Assembly (NCBI GenBank): GCA_030704615.1
Contig: CM060733.1
Location: 55,614,001-55,678,000 of the forward strand
Direction: 5' to 3'
Origin: Takakia lepidozioides
Lineage: Eukaryota; Streptophyta; Takakiopsida; Takakiales; Takakiaceae
DNA length: 64,000 nucleotides
The notes under the pieces were generated by a model. That model searched no databases and was not told the DNA's origin. It was given only the letters and a program-made list of their open reading frames with translations. How positions within the stretch are numbered: the stretch's first letter is position 1; each line of letters begins with the position of its first letter. Below, piece after piece: positions 35,039 to 47,366 of this stretch. The position numbers and the translations under genes are program-made.

Positions 35039-35483
35039 TGCACCTAAGCATCGTGCCACAACATACATCATTGTCCACCACACAATCTAAGCACACAATC
35101 CTAGAAAGCTATACCACAATGATAATGGAAGTGAACACACAATGGAAACACTCCACTCATGAATCCACTCAATCACATAAATTAAGTCAAGCCAAGGGCA
35201 CCTTTGCTAAGGGAATCCACCCTACAAAGCCCTCACCGCACTCCCTCTCAATACCTAGAGCTATGGAGGTGGGAGAGGCTCATGGACGCTCAACTACAAG
35301 AAGATGAGCCTCCTCCATCCTCACAAGGGGAAAACCTATCCCCATGTCCCAAGTGAGGCTCGACACCTCACTTGGCATGTGAGACCCAATGACGTCCCAA
35401 CACACAAAATATAAATATAAATATCTAAGATGTCCTAAACTAGAAGTAGGTAATTCTAGATAACCATGACTAAAACCATGACA
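35039..35483 (-). repeat. Minus-oriented LTR start, probable 3' LTR remnant
   Basis: On the minus strand it starts TGTCATGGTTTTAGTCATGG and follows the plus-oriented repeat at 32311 for about 200 bp, then diverges. It ends against the plus-oriented LTR at 35034, so two LTR copies meet tail to tail. An 80-bp part of it (35039-35117) recurs directly at 35491-35569. Confidence 0.6.
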
Positions 35484-35490
35484 GCTGCCA

Positions 35491-35569
35491 TGCACCTAAG
35501 CATCGTGCCACAACTACATCACCACACAATCTAAGCACACTATCCTAGAAAGCTATACCACAATCGCCC
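35491..35569 (-). repeat. 80-bp direct repeat beside the gypsy polypurine tract
   Basis: It matches 35039-35117 (TGCACCTAAGCATCGTGCCA and onward to GCTATACCACAAT). A G-rich tract (CTAGGGGGGCG on the minus strand, about 35570-35580) stands directly before it and could be the element's polypurine tract. Confidence 0.6.
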
Positions 35570-35819
35570 CCCTAGCCGGTGATTAGGTCCCTCTAACACC
35601 AGATAGCTGACAAGTATCCATCCCAATAAGATCATCGCTTGGTCATCAATCGCCCAAGTCCCACTATCTGAAGTCAATAGATCAAGAGGCCGGGTGCAAA
35701 GGTAGCCCCATCATTACTCGCCTTCTTGCAATCCATGGCTTCAATTGGGTGTCCATGGCATTGAACTCCCGTTAGCTAGACCTTGGATCACTTGTCAACC
35801 TCGTCACTGTCATGCCCCA

Positions 35820-37070
<1,251 letters not shown>

Positions 37071-37443
37071 TCGCGCTCATTGTGTTGGATGAGGCACAAT
37101 CCTCACTCATCCATCCTCCCATATTCGGAGTAGGTGAGTCCCCTCCCACTTGAACCTCTTGGCTCGTTGTAGGATCCGATCTCTCTCCTTAGCAGTCACA
37201 CTGGCTGTTGTCTCTCTAGTACAAAGGTAGGCCAACACTGCTACATCTTCATATACATCCTTAGCACCACCAAGCTCCTCACTGATCTCTGGATTGTCAT
37301 GCACACTATCTCTATGACTGATCGCATGGGATGGACTAGCTTGAGCTCCCATTGCTAGAATGCATCAAAAGGCAGATGCGTGCCATCCTGGCACCATCTC
37401 CTCATCCGTCTCACCATGCCAACGAGCTCTTGTATCATCAAGC

Positions 37444-37797
37444 TCACTTGTGCATGGATTGCGACTCAATCCATCCGCATCCCGGTTGACTATTCCGGCT
37501 CGATGCACCACCTGGAAGTCGTATTCTTGAAGCATAAGTGCCCACCGTGCAAGCTTCCCTGTAAAGCTTGTCTGACTCCATCAACCACTTCAATGGTTGG
37601 TGATCCGTGACAAGGGTGAAGAGATTGCCATAGAGGTAGCATCTCAAATGTGTCACTGCCCATACTACAGCTAGACACTCCCCTTCATAGGAACTATACT
37701 TCGCCTCGGCATCATTGTTCGAGCGGCTAGCATATGCCACTACGAACTCTCTTCCCTCATCATCCACCTGTGTGAGCACTACTCCAATCCCCAGCAT
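37444..37797 (-). CDS. pol: Ty3/gypsy RNase H
   Basis: Reads LGIGVVLTQVDDEGREFVVA, YASRSNNDAEAKYSSYEGEC and HLRCYLYGNLFTLVTDHQPL, the usual RNase H blocks (E in the YEGE block, D in TDHQPL). The start Asp block (DWS) lies in the overlapping frame just upstream, so a frameshift occurs near 37797. It would remove the RNA strand during reverse transcription. Confidence 0.88.
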   Translation of the reverse strand: MLGIGVVLTQVDDEGREFVVAYASRSNNDAEAKYSSYEGECLAVVWAVTHLRCYLYGNLFTLVTDHQPLKWLMESDKLYREACTVGTYASRIRLPGGASSRNSQPGCGWIESQSMHK

Positions 37798-38789
37798 ACT
37801 CCAATCCGTATGTAGCTGGAAAGACCCTGAATAGGCCGCCTCAGAATAGGCGCAGAAGTCAATCGAGCCTTGAGTTCCTCAAAGGCTTCCTCCTGCTCCT
37901 CCTCCCACTGCCACTCCTGACCCACCTTGGTCAACTTGGTAAGAGCCTTTGCAATGCTGCTAAATCCCTTGACAAACCGTCGATAGTAGTTTGCCAACCC
38001 CATGAAAGCACAAACTCTGCTAATATCGATGAGGCGTGGAATGCATGCAATGGCCTCCACCTTTGTCTTTTGAATACCCAATCCTCCAGGGTATATCATG
38101 TGGACTTGATACTCAATCTGGTTGTGGAAGAACTTGCACTTCCTAGGGTGCAATTTCAACCCATGCGCTCTCGAGCGCTCAAACACCATATGAAGGTGTC
38201 TCTCGTGCTCCTCAATCATAGCACTAAAGATGATGATATCATCAATGTAGCATCGTGCGAAGTCTAGCCCCGCAAGAATCATATCCATGACCCTCTGAAA
38301 CTCTGCAGGAGCATTCTTCAAGCCAAACGGTAGAAACCGCCATTGGTACAAGCAATCATTCCCATGTTGGTCAATCCCCCATAATGTCGTCTTTTGCTTG
38401 TCCGCCTCTTTGATTGGCAACTGGTGGTAACCGGATCGCAAGTCCAATGTGCTAAACACCTTTGCATGCCCAATGGTATCAAAGATCTCCTCTGGAGTTG
38501 GCACGGCATATCTATCGGACTTAGTCTGACGGTTCACAGGACGGTATTCCCCACACATCCTCCTTTATGTCCAATTGCCATAGATATCCTTCTTAGATGG
38601 CATCACCGTTGTCGAGGCATACTCCCTGCCTGACAACTCCACCAATCTAGCTTCGAACAACTCCATAGTCCGTGACTGGATCAAAGACCTCTTCATATCA
38701 CTATACCTGTATGGCCTTCGAAAAATTGGCGTGTCACTTGCCAAATCAATATGAATCTCTTGGCCCTTCAAACTCCCCAAATCCTTCAA
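37779..38789 (-). CDS. pol: Ty3/gypsy reverse transcriptase
   Basis: The domains appear in order: an N-terminal stretch (LGSLKGQEIHIDL), then STLDLRSGYHQLPI, FLPFGLKNAPAEFQRVMD, the catalytic box CYIDDIIIFS, HPRKCKFF and GLANYYRRFVKGF. This is a near-complete RT of about 260 residues after one frameshift at about 38560. It copies element RNA into DNA in the particle. The order PR-DNMT-RT-RH-IN places a foreign domain directly before RT. Confidence 0.92.
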
Positions 38790-38819
38790 ACCGAAGGCAA
38801 AGCAATTTCTATAAGCCCT

Positions 38820-39446
38820 TAGACATCGCTGGATCCTCCGTCTCTCTCCTCCGGTGACTGTAGGTCCAACATCTGGTTCCCAGTTGTCCTCAGTGACTGC
38901 AACCTTGGGTACACCAGGCTTGGAAGTAGGAGACGCATCCTTGGGTTGCTAGATAGCAACCTCTTGGGCTTTATCCGCCCACCCTGACCGTGGCGTAGCC
39001 TCCACTTGCTCTGCCATATCCACCTTGAGAACATCCTCTGGGGAAGAAACATTCTCAACCTCTTCAAAAACATTGGTCACTTTGGCCTCCAACTGATCCT
39101 CAGTATTTGGCTCTCCCCACTCCTCATATTTCTGCTTCAGAGATCCAATGACTCTCTCTTTGCGCATCTCATCCCACATCTGCCATGGGTGTTTGCACCC
39201 CACGATCCTGTGCTCACCCCCGCTCACTGCCTCCACCGTCCCAGTTGGCAGAGATGGTGCAATATCCAATGGAAGTGCAGAAGTAGCTACCCATGCTTGT
39301 AATCTCCATTGCTCAGCCATGCACAAGCCAATGATCCATGTCAAGCAATTGAGATCCATTGCCTGACCCAACACCTCTCGTCGTGATGCCTCTGACAGAG
39401 CTGGCACAACTGTAGTGCCCGGGCAAATCCCATTGCCTACTCTCAT
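38820..39446 (-). CDS. Linker between methyltransferase and RT in the gypsy polyprotein
   Basis: It reads open from about 39446 to 38949, then in another frame to 38820. It has charged stretches (EEWGEPNTEDQLEA, EVENVSSPEDVLK) and ends in RRIQRCLRAYRNC, which resembles the usual pre-RT segment. No further domain is recognised. Confidence 0.6.
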
Positions 39447-39588
39447 TCATCCGCATTGGGCTCCACCAATTGCTGTAGCACACTGTCCCAAATCAACCCA
39501 GGACCATTGTCTCAAAAAGCATGAGACGAGGGAAAGCTCGTGAGCGTAGGCAAGGCTGCATGTGGCTGCCCCACTCGATTTACCACTG

Positions 39589-40290
39589 CTAGAGGTGGAC
39601 GGTCATCATGTCGCACCCTCCGTGGTTCCTCCCTTGGTCCAAAATGCCCTCAACTGTGAGATTGGGTGGCCGTTGAATGGAATTGTATGCTCTCTTGAGC
39701 AGCTCTGGTGGTGCAAGATTGGTCCACCATAGTCGAGGTCGATGCGCTCGTGATCCCACCGCTGCTGCATCCAATAGCACCGCCGATCCAATCCAAGACC
39801 GCACCTGATGCACACTGGCCATAACCCTGGCCCGAGAGTCCCCCGTAAGAGGAACATTCTCCGAGATATAGGCTAGAGGTTGCACTTGCCTCGTCTGTAA
39901 GTCACGCAACACTCTCAGCATCTCCCAAAACAAATGCGATCGTGCATCATGCAAGCCATTCCCATGACCTGCGGGAGAGTGTCCTTGGCAAGGCCATCCA
40001 GCTATCACCAAGTCAATGGCATCATGCCGGTCCAAATCATCCGCCCCCAGCAAGGTAATGTCTGTTGGCAAGGCCTTTTGATACTCTTGAATTGCTGAGA
40101 GAGGCAACAACTCAGGATACTGGTGTGTGAGCAAGGCGATGTGGCGCATAGAAATACGCCGAGCTATCTCATCCTTCTCCACATACAAGTACTTACGTAC
40201 TTTAATCCCTGCTTGCAACACTCCTGCAAGCCCATGCTCATGCCTCCAAACATGTCTAGCAAACAAATCCCTGAGTCAAGTGGTTGTCAG
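39589..40290 (-). CDS. Cytosine-5 DNA methyltransferase domain inside a gypsy element
   Basis: Motifs of C5 methyltransferases appear in order: motif I as GICLLDMFGGMS (about 40280), EKDEIARRI (motif II region), motif IV with the catalytic Cys in DLVIAGWPCQGHSPAG, motif VI in YISENVP, and motif VIII as VGSRAHRPRLWW. Motifs IX-X are not clearly seen before the stop at 39589. One frameshift lies between motif I and LAGVLQAG. Such enzymes add a methyl group to carbon 5 of cytosine. By layout it resembles DNMT3/DRM-type more than the maintenance type, but I cannot place it firmly. It sits on the same strand as protease and RT and within the element's limits. Confidence 0.88.
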
Positions 40291-40599
40291 GTTATGGGCA
40301 TTGTATCCAAAGGAGCTAACTGAGGAGGTCCGGGTGATGTCACTGAACTCCCCTCACTCACCAATGGATAGGCCTCCTGCCATGCTTGGTGCACACACTC
40401 GCCTGCTACTCGATGCAAAATCCCAACTGTACCCCACAGTGGAATATGAACAGACACATGAGGAAGCAAATCAGCCTTGTATGCCAATTGTTTGTCTTCA
40501 TCAGGTGGTGGCCTATCATCTGCATTGCTATTGCCCTCCAAGAGCTCACCACCCCAAGCCACCACCCCTGAGAATGCAGCCAATGTGGGCATCATGTTC

Positions 40600-42103
40600 C
40601 TATGATCTACCGCTATATTACATTCCCAATAAACCGTATTGGGAGTAGTGCACGTCGACCATCCCCTGACTGCCATTCCGGCCTGTAGGATGTCGTTTCC
40701 TCTCAAAAGTCCAAAATAAAGCCCATCGGGTAAAGCACAGCCCCACCAACAAGCATATCATAAGATATTGCGTCCGTAATAATGGCTTTAGCTCTCATGA
40801 CAGAGCCATCTGTAGGATGATCTGGCTGCAATCAAATGAAGAGCTCATGGCGTGTAATCCCTCGTGCCTTCTCTGAACCGCCCAAAGATGTTTGAATTTG
40901 GAAAGGGCAAGGTTCCAAATCCGCCTCTGTAAGGCCCAAGCCTGCAATTGCTGCTCTCCCCAACATCAATGGCTGTGCTCCCGAGTCCAACAAGACCCGC
41001 AGTGGCCTATACCTCCTCCCGGTTGGGCCACCCAATTGAAACACTCCATCCTGATTGTCCACCAGGACTACCCTAGGAGTCACCATGTTGCGCTCAATGG
41101 CTGGCCTAGCTGGCAGCTTCTGCAACCTTGTAGCTGCCGCTTGCCATGGCGCAGCTGTGGCTGACTTCACCCTCAAAGCATCCATAAACTGCACCTTATC
41201 TACTATCTCCGCAGATAGTGCCGATGCATCACCACTCTCACAGAGTCTAGCTGCTAGTCTGAACACAGGAGCTGGCCGAATCCCCGGCATTGTAATGGTC
41301 ATTGCAGAAAATAATGGAGCTTGGCAAACCCTCGTAGCCGCCCCCAACAATGTACTAGCTGCACCTTGCTTTGCAACACCACCCAATGGCATTTCCCGAG
41401 CCACATCAACTCTCCCCAATGACACTCGTGGCTCTACCTTTGACACACTTGGGTGAGCGGGTGCCATTGATGGCGTAGGTGGCACTGTCTCAACCAATGT
41501 AAAAGACTGTGGAAGCCTTGTCTGATGACTTGTTTCCCCCCTTTGTGGATCAAAATCCACAGCCGCTCCTCTTGGCTCAGGAGCATACGTTGCTGCTCGA
41601 GTGACAGCAGCAGCAGAGTCCAATACATGCAATGGCCCTGCAAGTGCGGCTCCACACATGAAGCCCATACCAATCTGGTCTTCCCTAGGCATAGGAGGTT
41701 GTGCAGGTGGAGCTTGAACGTCAGGCCTTGGAGCTGGCGCAACATGAGTAGTGTCCATGGTAGCAAGACGTTGCTCTAGCTGGGCAAGTCTATCCACCAT
41801 GCCTTGGTCTTGACCTTGACCTTGACCCTGTGCTCCTTGGTATTGGTTACAACCTCCACCACGACCTCTACCTCCTCTACCTCTTTGGGCTACATTGCCT
41901 CGTCCTCGGCCACCATTGTTCCCTTGGAACTGGCCTAGTCGTAGCTCAGGATGCAGGTCATAACAATGGGCCTCCTCATGCCCGTACTTGCCACAATGCC
42001 CACATTGTAATTGTGTAGGCTGTGCCTGTGCCGGCCCTTTGCGTATCTCCGAGCAATCCTTCTTGACATGGGGTCCTCCACAATCCCAACATGACACACT
42101 CAT
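40600..42103 (-). CDS. gag-pro: Gag zinc knuckles, proline-rich linker and aspartic protease
   Basis: Near the start are CWDCGGPHVKKDC and CGHCGKYGHEEAHC, two zinc knuckles for RNA packaging. An Arg-Gly-rich segment and a long Pro/Ala-rich linker follow. The protease has its catalytic box in LRVLLDSGAQPLMLG and continues past a stop at 40832 with ISYDMLVGGAVLYPMGF and RPEWQSGDGRRA. Two TGA stops interrupt this last part (after HELFI and after GFILDF), so this copy could not make full polyprotein without change. Confidence 0.88.
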
Positions 42104-42142
42104 CTGTTGCTGGCCTGAGAATAAAGGGAGAGACCTCTGAAT

Positions 42143-43077
42143 CTAAGATCCTCTATGGCCTTCCCTAGGCTTCATCTGAGCCCCCTTGTTGCCTTGAGCA
42201 CGTTGGGGAGTTGGTTGTTGTTGGCTAGGAACTCCACTTCGTTGTGTCTCCTTGCCAAATCCCACCATAACCACCCGCTCGTCCACCATATTGAGTTCTA
42301 TCCGCTCTGCCAGTAAAAAACACATTTGTTAAGGTGGGTTGGGCTACTTGTAGGAGAGTTGCATCCTGCACCCTTCTCCTCAGCTCCTTGTCCAGGATCC
42401 CATACCAGAACTGGACTGCCTGAGCTTCTATAACCCTTGGTAGTTTCTCCTCAACTCCTCAAAGAACTCCACAACTGGATTAAAGGCAGGCACGGGTGCT
42501 GGTGCTGTAGCAGGAGCTTGAGTGGATTTCCCAGCTCATGTACCACTTATCCCACTACTAGTGCTTGCAGTTGGAGATGTTTGTGTAGCTGCTGGTGTCG
42601 CCGCTGCCCTTGTGCTTCTAGTGACGGAGACATAGTTAGGTGACCAATACTCTCGCCACTCCTCAATCTCCACCGCATGTCCCCGCCTAAATTCATGGTA
42701 ATCATCCATGGGCGGCCCCTCAAGGTGCTGGAATAGCCCCTTCCATGCCATAAAGGGCGTAAACAGTTGTGGATTGCGCATTTGCTGCAAATCACACCAA
42801 CGTCAAACTCTTGTATGAAGTCATCAAGCTCGATGGTGCCCACAGCTCTAGAGTATCTATGTGGCCCCTTGGTAGCTCCATACATCTCCTCCATCGTGTC
42901 CCACAACAATGGCACGGAAATGGCTTGCACCCTCGGTGAGAATCCTCCTGACTCCAAGTCTGAGCCTTCCTCAGAAGACACTGAAGTTGAAGGTGACCTA
43001 AACCGCACACCTCGTCTTGTGTACCCACTAGTATCGCTGGTGCTCGTACCGGCACTCCCCTCAGCAATTGGTGGCAC
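42143..43077 (-). pseudogene. gag: Gag capsid region of the DNMT-bearing gypsy element
   Basis: The part at 42790-43077 is Ser-rich and ends in IELDDFIQEFDVGVIC. After a one-base shift the frame 42536-42790 reads LFTPFMAWKGLFQHLEGP and HEFRRGHAVEIEEWREY. Further shifts precede VVEFFEELRRNYQG, typical of the end of a capsid domain. At least three frame breaks make this portion nonfunctional as read. Confidence 0.65.
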
Positions 43078-43175
43078 CTCCGTGATGAAAACTCACAACC
43101 CAACCGGTTGTCAACCTGTTTCTAATCCCCACTTTCTACAAGGTAACTGGGTAGAGAACCTGTTGCGGCCTATGG

Positions 43176-43190
43176 CTTAGACTAGTACCA
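43176..43190 (-). other. Possible primer-binding site of the DNMT-bearing gypsy element
   Basis: On the minus strand, TGGTACTAGTCTAAG begins four bases after an LTR-type end (TTTATGTTACA). It starts like the initiator-Met primer site (TGGTA) but diverges after that. Position is good, sequence match partial. Confidence 0.4.
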
Positions 43191-43194
43191 CGTT

Positions 43195-44488
43195 TGTAAC
43201 ATAAACCTACACCTGCACCTGCATCCACCGCAAGCACTCATATGGTCTGCTGGTCATCAACCCAGCCTCACCATAAGAGAAACAATGATGGTCTGACTGG
43301 TCATCACCCCAGCCTCACCACCGACAGCACGCTCTCGGATTGGCCGGTGATCAAATCCGGACCAACCTCCTATGAAAACAAGCGCCCATACAAAACTGAC
43401 ATGGCGCACAATCAAACATGCAGGTGTGGGGGGGGATCCAAACATAAGAAAATCAAGACAGTAACTCCCCCACACCAAAAAAAAACACTCCACAGTGTCG
43501 CTCCTGCAAGGACACCCCAGCCCAAACCCGGACTGACTCTTGCATCCACCTACGGAAAGGTTTTGGCCTACATAGAGGGTGGAAGCCTACGGGGAAGAGA
43601 AACTAAAGCAATTCCTAATCCCAAAATGCTCTAATCCCGCTAGTCTCCCCCCATCTCTAAACGCTCTTGCTCATGACCAACAGACATAACTACCTTCCAG
43701 GGTCTCTCAAATAACTCTCCAAGAGCCCTCAAGATGTCTCTCAAACAATCTCACTAAGGCCCCCAAAGCCTGCCAAATCTTGGCCCTCAAGGACCCCAAA
43801 AATTCTTTCAGACAAGTCGCCAAAGACTCCTTAAGCTCGCCAAATATTAGCCTCCAATGACCCCAAAATAGTCCTCCAAATAGCCCTCCAAAGGCTCCAA
43901 ATGTTTGCCAAATATTGGTCTTCAAGGACCCCCAATAGTCCTCCAAACAGTCCTCCAAACACCCCTTCAAGAGCTCTTCAATGTGTCATACAAAAGCTCC
44001 TCAAAGTGTATTCCAAAAGCTCCTCAAATGGCCCCCCAAAGATCCTCCAAAGGCAATACTCCTCCAGATACACCCTAGATGTCATACTCTTTTAATGAAA
44101 ACGTATGGTAGGCAAAGTCTCTCCACTTGTATCCATACTCTGTTCACAAAAAAGTATGGTGGGGCAGAGGGAGCCCATACACTGTTCACAAAAACGTATG
44201 TTGGGCAGAGGGGGCCCATACCCTGTTCACAAAAGTGTATGTTGGGCAGAGGGGTTCCATACATTGTTCACAAAAGAGTATGGTGGGGCAGAGGGAGCCC
44301 ATACTTAGTTTCTTGAAGAGTATGGAGACTAGGGTTTGTAGAGTATAGTAAGAAACACCTTCTTCATGGTATCTTCCCCCCTAACATGCATGCAAGATTG
44401 CATTATCTTACTTTGCAATGCATTCATCCCAAATTGACAAGTTCCTCTTGATCTCCTTGGAACTCATAGCAAGCTAATGTGCCCAATG
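43195..44488 (-). repeat. 5' LTR of the DNMT-bearing gypsy element, truncated
   Basis: Its outer part (44488-43361) is the inverted counterpart of 34119-35034 and it ends ...TTACA at 43195. A run of 45-bp units (GTATGGTGGGGCAGAGGGAG type) occupies 44150-44310, absent or different in the left copy. The upstream end (TGTCATGG start) is missing, so the copy is 5'-truncated at about 44488. Confidence 0.7.
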
Positions 44489-44898
44489 ACGAGAGCTCCT
44501 ATTCTGTCAGTAAACAGCTCAATTCCATCAGTGACAGAGGTCAACGAAGGTCAGCACGAACATTTGCCCTTGCCCAACGAACCTGCCCATAAACTACACC
44601 TTCGACTAACGAAGGTGACAACATTCGCTCAGCCATGGTGCTTCCAAAAATTATCATTTTTCCCCACTTCACCCCGAACCTTCGTCCATCGAAGGTGGAG
44701 GATGATATAGCAATGTAAAATTTATTTTAATTTTTATTAATTAATTAAATAATAATAATAATAATAATAATAATAACCGAAAATTTTCATTTTTCCCAAC
44801 TTCACCCTGATTATCTTCTTCATCCTCCACCTTTGGCCAACGAAGGGTTCTCCGCGGCCATCTAGCCTTCAACAACAGTGAAATAAACTCAAACCACC
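44489..44898. other. No gene; CGAAGGT repeats and an AAT microsatellite
   Basis: The word (C)GAAGGT and its complement recur at about 44544, 44600, 44616, 44680 and 44692, and an (AAT)n tract covers about 44750-44776. No coding signal is seen. Confidence 0.6.
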
Positions 44899-46338
44899 AT
44901 GGTGGTAATGACAAGATATTCTGGTTGGTCCTTCAACGTTTGTACATTATTGGAAGCAGGACCTTCAGAGAGGGAAGAGGAAGTTACTTCAGTATCACAG
45001 CCATCACAGCCAAATGATCGGCTTGTCACAGAGTTACCACAAGTTGTCCATGCAATTCCACCAAAAATAATTGATTTGGAGAAAGAAGGGTTAGATATTC
45101 CCACTACAGAACATGTGGTGGCAGAAATTGAGAAGGGGGACCTTCTCTATGAATATTCTGGTCTGGTCAAGGAAACATTGATTCCGGAGGTGCAACGGTT
45201 GTCCAGGGGAAACCCTGCGGTGCATATAATACACACACCTGTGACAGAGGTACCACAGGTAGAATGTCAAGACACTGCAGCACCGGTGACGGATGAAGTG
45301 GTTCAGGAAGAAAATCTGGTGGGGCAACGTCCTGAGTGGTTCGTGAGGCATCACACTGTTGAGGATCAGGGAGAACAGCAGCAAGCTCACCATGATGACC
45401 CTCAACAGGCCATGCTTATGAGTTCCATAAGCAGGACACTTAATTTGTTGGGCACTTATGTCAAATCCCATGTTCCAACTTCCCAATTGGTAGCTTTGAG
45501 GGAGGAACTCAGGAAGGAGTTTGAGGCTCGACTTGCCACTGCGTGTGCAAACAAGGTCGATGAAGAGGTCACTCTCAAGATGCAGCAAGACTTAGAGAGT
45601 ACAGAAGCGGCTTTGCAATTGGCCAAGGAACAATTGATTGAGGCAGGCCTCGCGCAAGACCAGTTGCACGAAGCACATAAGCAACAGCTATACCAAATGC
45701 AGGTGAAGCATGAAAGTAAGTTGCAAGAAGTGAATGCACAACATACGGAGTTGCAGACAGTGCATGACATGATGGCCATACAATGTGCTACACTCACAAC
45801 TATGTTTGACCAAGCTACAATAGAAATAAACAGTCAAGCGGAAAGATGTACGAAGGCAGAGGCAGAGAATGTTGAGCAAGTGAAACTCATTGTCGATATG
45901 AAGAATACAATCTGTCGCAATGAAAGTACTTTCAAGCAATACAGGCAGGTTGAAGCTGACCAAGAGAGGTACATCCTTGAGTTGCAACAAACACTCATGT
46001 CCAATAGAACTGAACTCTCTGTGGCTAACAAGGCTTGGAAGGAAGCCAATAATCTGGCTGCTGCCTATGCGAGTTTGGTTGAACCTCATGCAAAGCGCAT
46101 GGAGGCTTTAAAGCAGCAGATAGATGTGTACAGGCTCACAGAGGAGCAGACTCTCAAGGGTGCCACAAGCAACTTGGTGGATAACCACCTTATGCAGGTC
46201 TGGTTAGCACAAGGGCCAGTGGAGGGCAAAGCACCACGAAAGCTCACCCAAAGCGAGATGAATGAGCTCAGACTGCAAGTGCAGAACATTGCCACAACTA
46301 CTATAGACAATGTCTATAGTAGGATAGCGGAGTTATAG
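44899..46338 (+). CDS. Coiled-coil element protein, right copy, main open frame
   Basis: 479 codons are open. After an acidic N-terminal region (KEGLDIPTTEHVVAEIEKGD ... SSISRTLNLLGTYVKSHV), residues from about 190 to 470 form a long heptad-patterned coiled coil (LREELRKEFEARL, QQDLESTEAALQLAKEQL and so on) with few prolines. It ends at TTIDNVYSRIAEL before a stop at 46336, and the next frame (46366-46782) continues without a shift in meaning. No known domain is seen. A coiled-coil oligomeriser, such as a particle-forming protein of a non-autonomous element, fits but is speculation. The upstream region equivalent to 25619-26128 is missing here. Confidence 0.65.
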   Translation: MVVMTRYSGWSFNVCTLLEAGPSEREEEVTSVSQPSQPNDRLVTELPQVVHAIPPKIIDLEKEGLDIPTTEHVVAEIEKGDLLYEYSGLVKETLIPEVQRLSRGNPAVHIIHTPVTEVPQVECQDTAAPVTDEVVQEENLVGQRPEWFVRHHTVEDQGEQQQAHHDDPQQAMLMSSISRTLNLLGTYVKSHVPTSQLVALREELRKEFEARLATACANKVDEEVTLKMQQDLESTEAALQLAKEQLIEAGLAQDQLHEAHKQQLYQMQVKHESKLQEVNAQHTELQTVHDMMAIQCATLTTMFDQATIEINSQAERCTKAEAENVEQVKLIVDMKNTICRNESTFKQYRQVEADQERYILELQQTLMSNRTELSVANKAWKEANNLAAAYASLVEPHAKRMEALKQQIDVYRLTEEQTLKGATSNLVDNHLMQVWLAQGPVEGKAPRKLTQSEMNELRLQVQNIATTTIDNVYSRIAEL

Positions 46339-46365
46339 GAGGATGTAGACGGCCTGCAGACTCAA

Positions 46366-46782
46366 GTGGAGGAACTCACTTCAAATATCGACAAGAGAGT
46401 CTGTGTACCTGAGGAACAACTAATGGCTTCTTATTTACAAGCGAGAACTTTGGCTTTTCAGTCTTCTTCACAGGGGGTGCAGGAGATGCCAATGGTACAA
46501 GAGCCAGTGCCACCAACACCACAACAAATCACTGTGCCAGTAGCTGACCCTGTTGTTACTACAGCCACACCACAGCCACCACAGCCTGAGGTATGGGGGA
46601 ATGCTGCTTTTAACCCACCTAAAATTCCAGCTGCACGGGAGTACAGTAGGGCTATGATTATGCCCTTCAACCAAATTCCCATTGTGTTGGATTTGGCTTG
46701 GAAAGAATTTAATCATCTGCAGTCCTTGGCACATTACTATCAAATCATGCGCATTTGGCTGCCAGTGGCCACTGACTTGTGA
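46366..46782 (+). CDS. Continuation of the coiled-coil element protein
   Basis: Reads EELTSNIDKRVCVPEEQLMA, a Pro/Gln-rich linker and PFNQIPIVLDLAWKEF, ending after HYYQIMRIWLPVATDL. A single TAG codon at 46336 separates it from the preceding frame, which is the same frame. The corresponding part of the left copy is 24300-23907 on the minus strand. Confidence 0.6.
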   Translation: MEELTSNIDKRVCVPEEQLMASYLQARTLAFQSSSQGVQEMPMVQEPVPPTPQQITVPVADPVVTTATPQPPQPEVWGNAAFNPPKIPAAREYSRAMIMPFNQIPIVLDLAWKEFNHLQSLAHYYQIMRIWLPVATDL

Positions 46783-46801
46783 ATTGTGCAAATATTTCCA
46801 A

Positions 46802-47366
46802 TGACGATTAGTGAGGGAAATGGTTAGAACAACGGGTAGGAAGATAAAGCCAGGAGCAAAGACTGGAAGGGGGCACTTCTTGGGGGGGCTTCGGACATCA
46901 CTGGGGGAGATGAGGCAAAGAGCGCATCTCTGAGCAGAAAGAGGGAGAGCACGGAGTAGGAGGAGGACGATCTGTTGATGCTTAGTGAATGCAAGCAGTA
47001 GAGTTGTAATGTAGAGCAGATTAGAGACTGCATGGCTTCAGCCTGATACTTGATAGATATTAATCTGATACATACTTCATACTCACATTGTGTAGAGAGA
47101 TCTGAGTGAAGCTGTGGAATGAATGGATGAGTTGATGGAATCCGATAGATTGCTGAAGCAAACTGATACTTAATTACCAACAGTGAGGTAACTAGCTAAC
47201 ATGAATGCGGGAAGGAAAACAAATAGGAAACACCCCCATGATACACTAGCTGTAGGTCATGACTGATTGTTCTGAGCGGGCTGAGTGCTTAGAGATTTCC
47301 AACGCTTCTATCTTGGAGTTTCCGCCTCGGATAGCGAAGGGATGGGTGAGTAAAAACCGCGCGACA
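46802..47366. repeat. 565-bp LTR-like repeat, copy 1
   Basis: It begins TGACG and ends GACA on the plus strand and matches 48655-49215 along its length (for example the GATAGATATTAATCTGATAC and CCATGATACACTAGCTGTAG segments). TG...CA borders and length suit an LTR. The flanking bases do not form a target duplication (TCCAA versus CAACT). It lies between two duplicated pieces of the coiled-coil gene. Confidence 0.75.

Noticed and set aside
39589-40290. Bacterial restriction-modification methyltransferase contamination
   Set aside because: The flanks on both sides are gypsy protease and RT on the same strand, so the gene belongs to the element, not to a bacterial contig.
46802-47366. The 565-bp repeats as LTRs of the second gypsy element
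   Set aside because: The gypsy leader ends ...ATTACA before its primer site, unlike the end of these repeats. The repeats instead keep a constant position relative to the coiled-coil gene and minisatellite.
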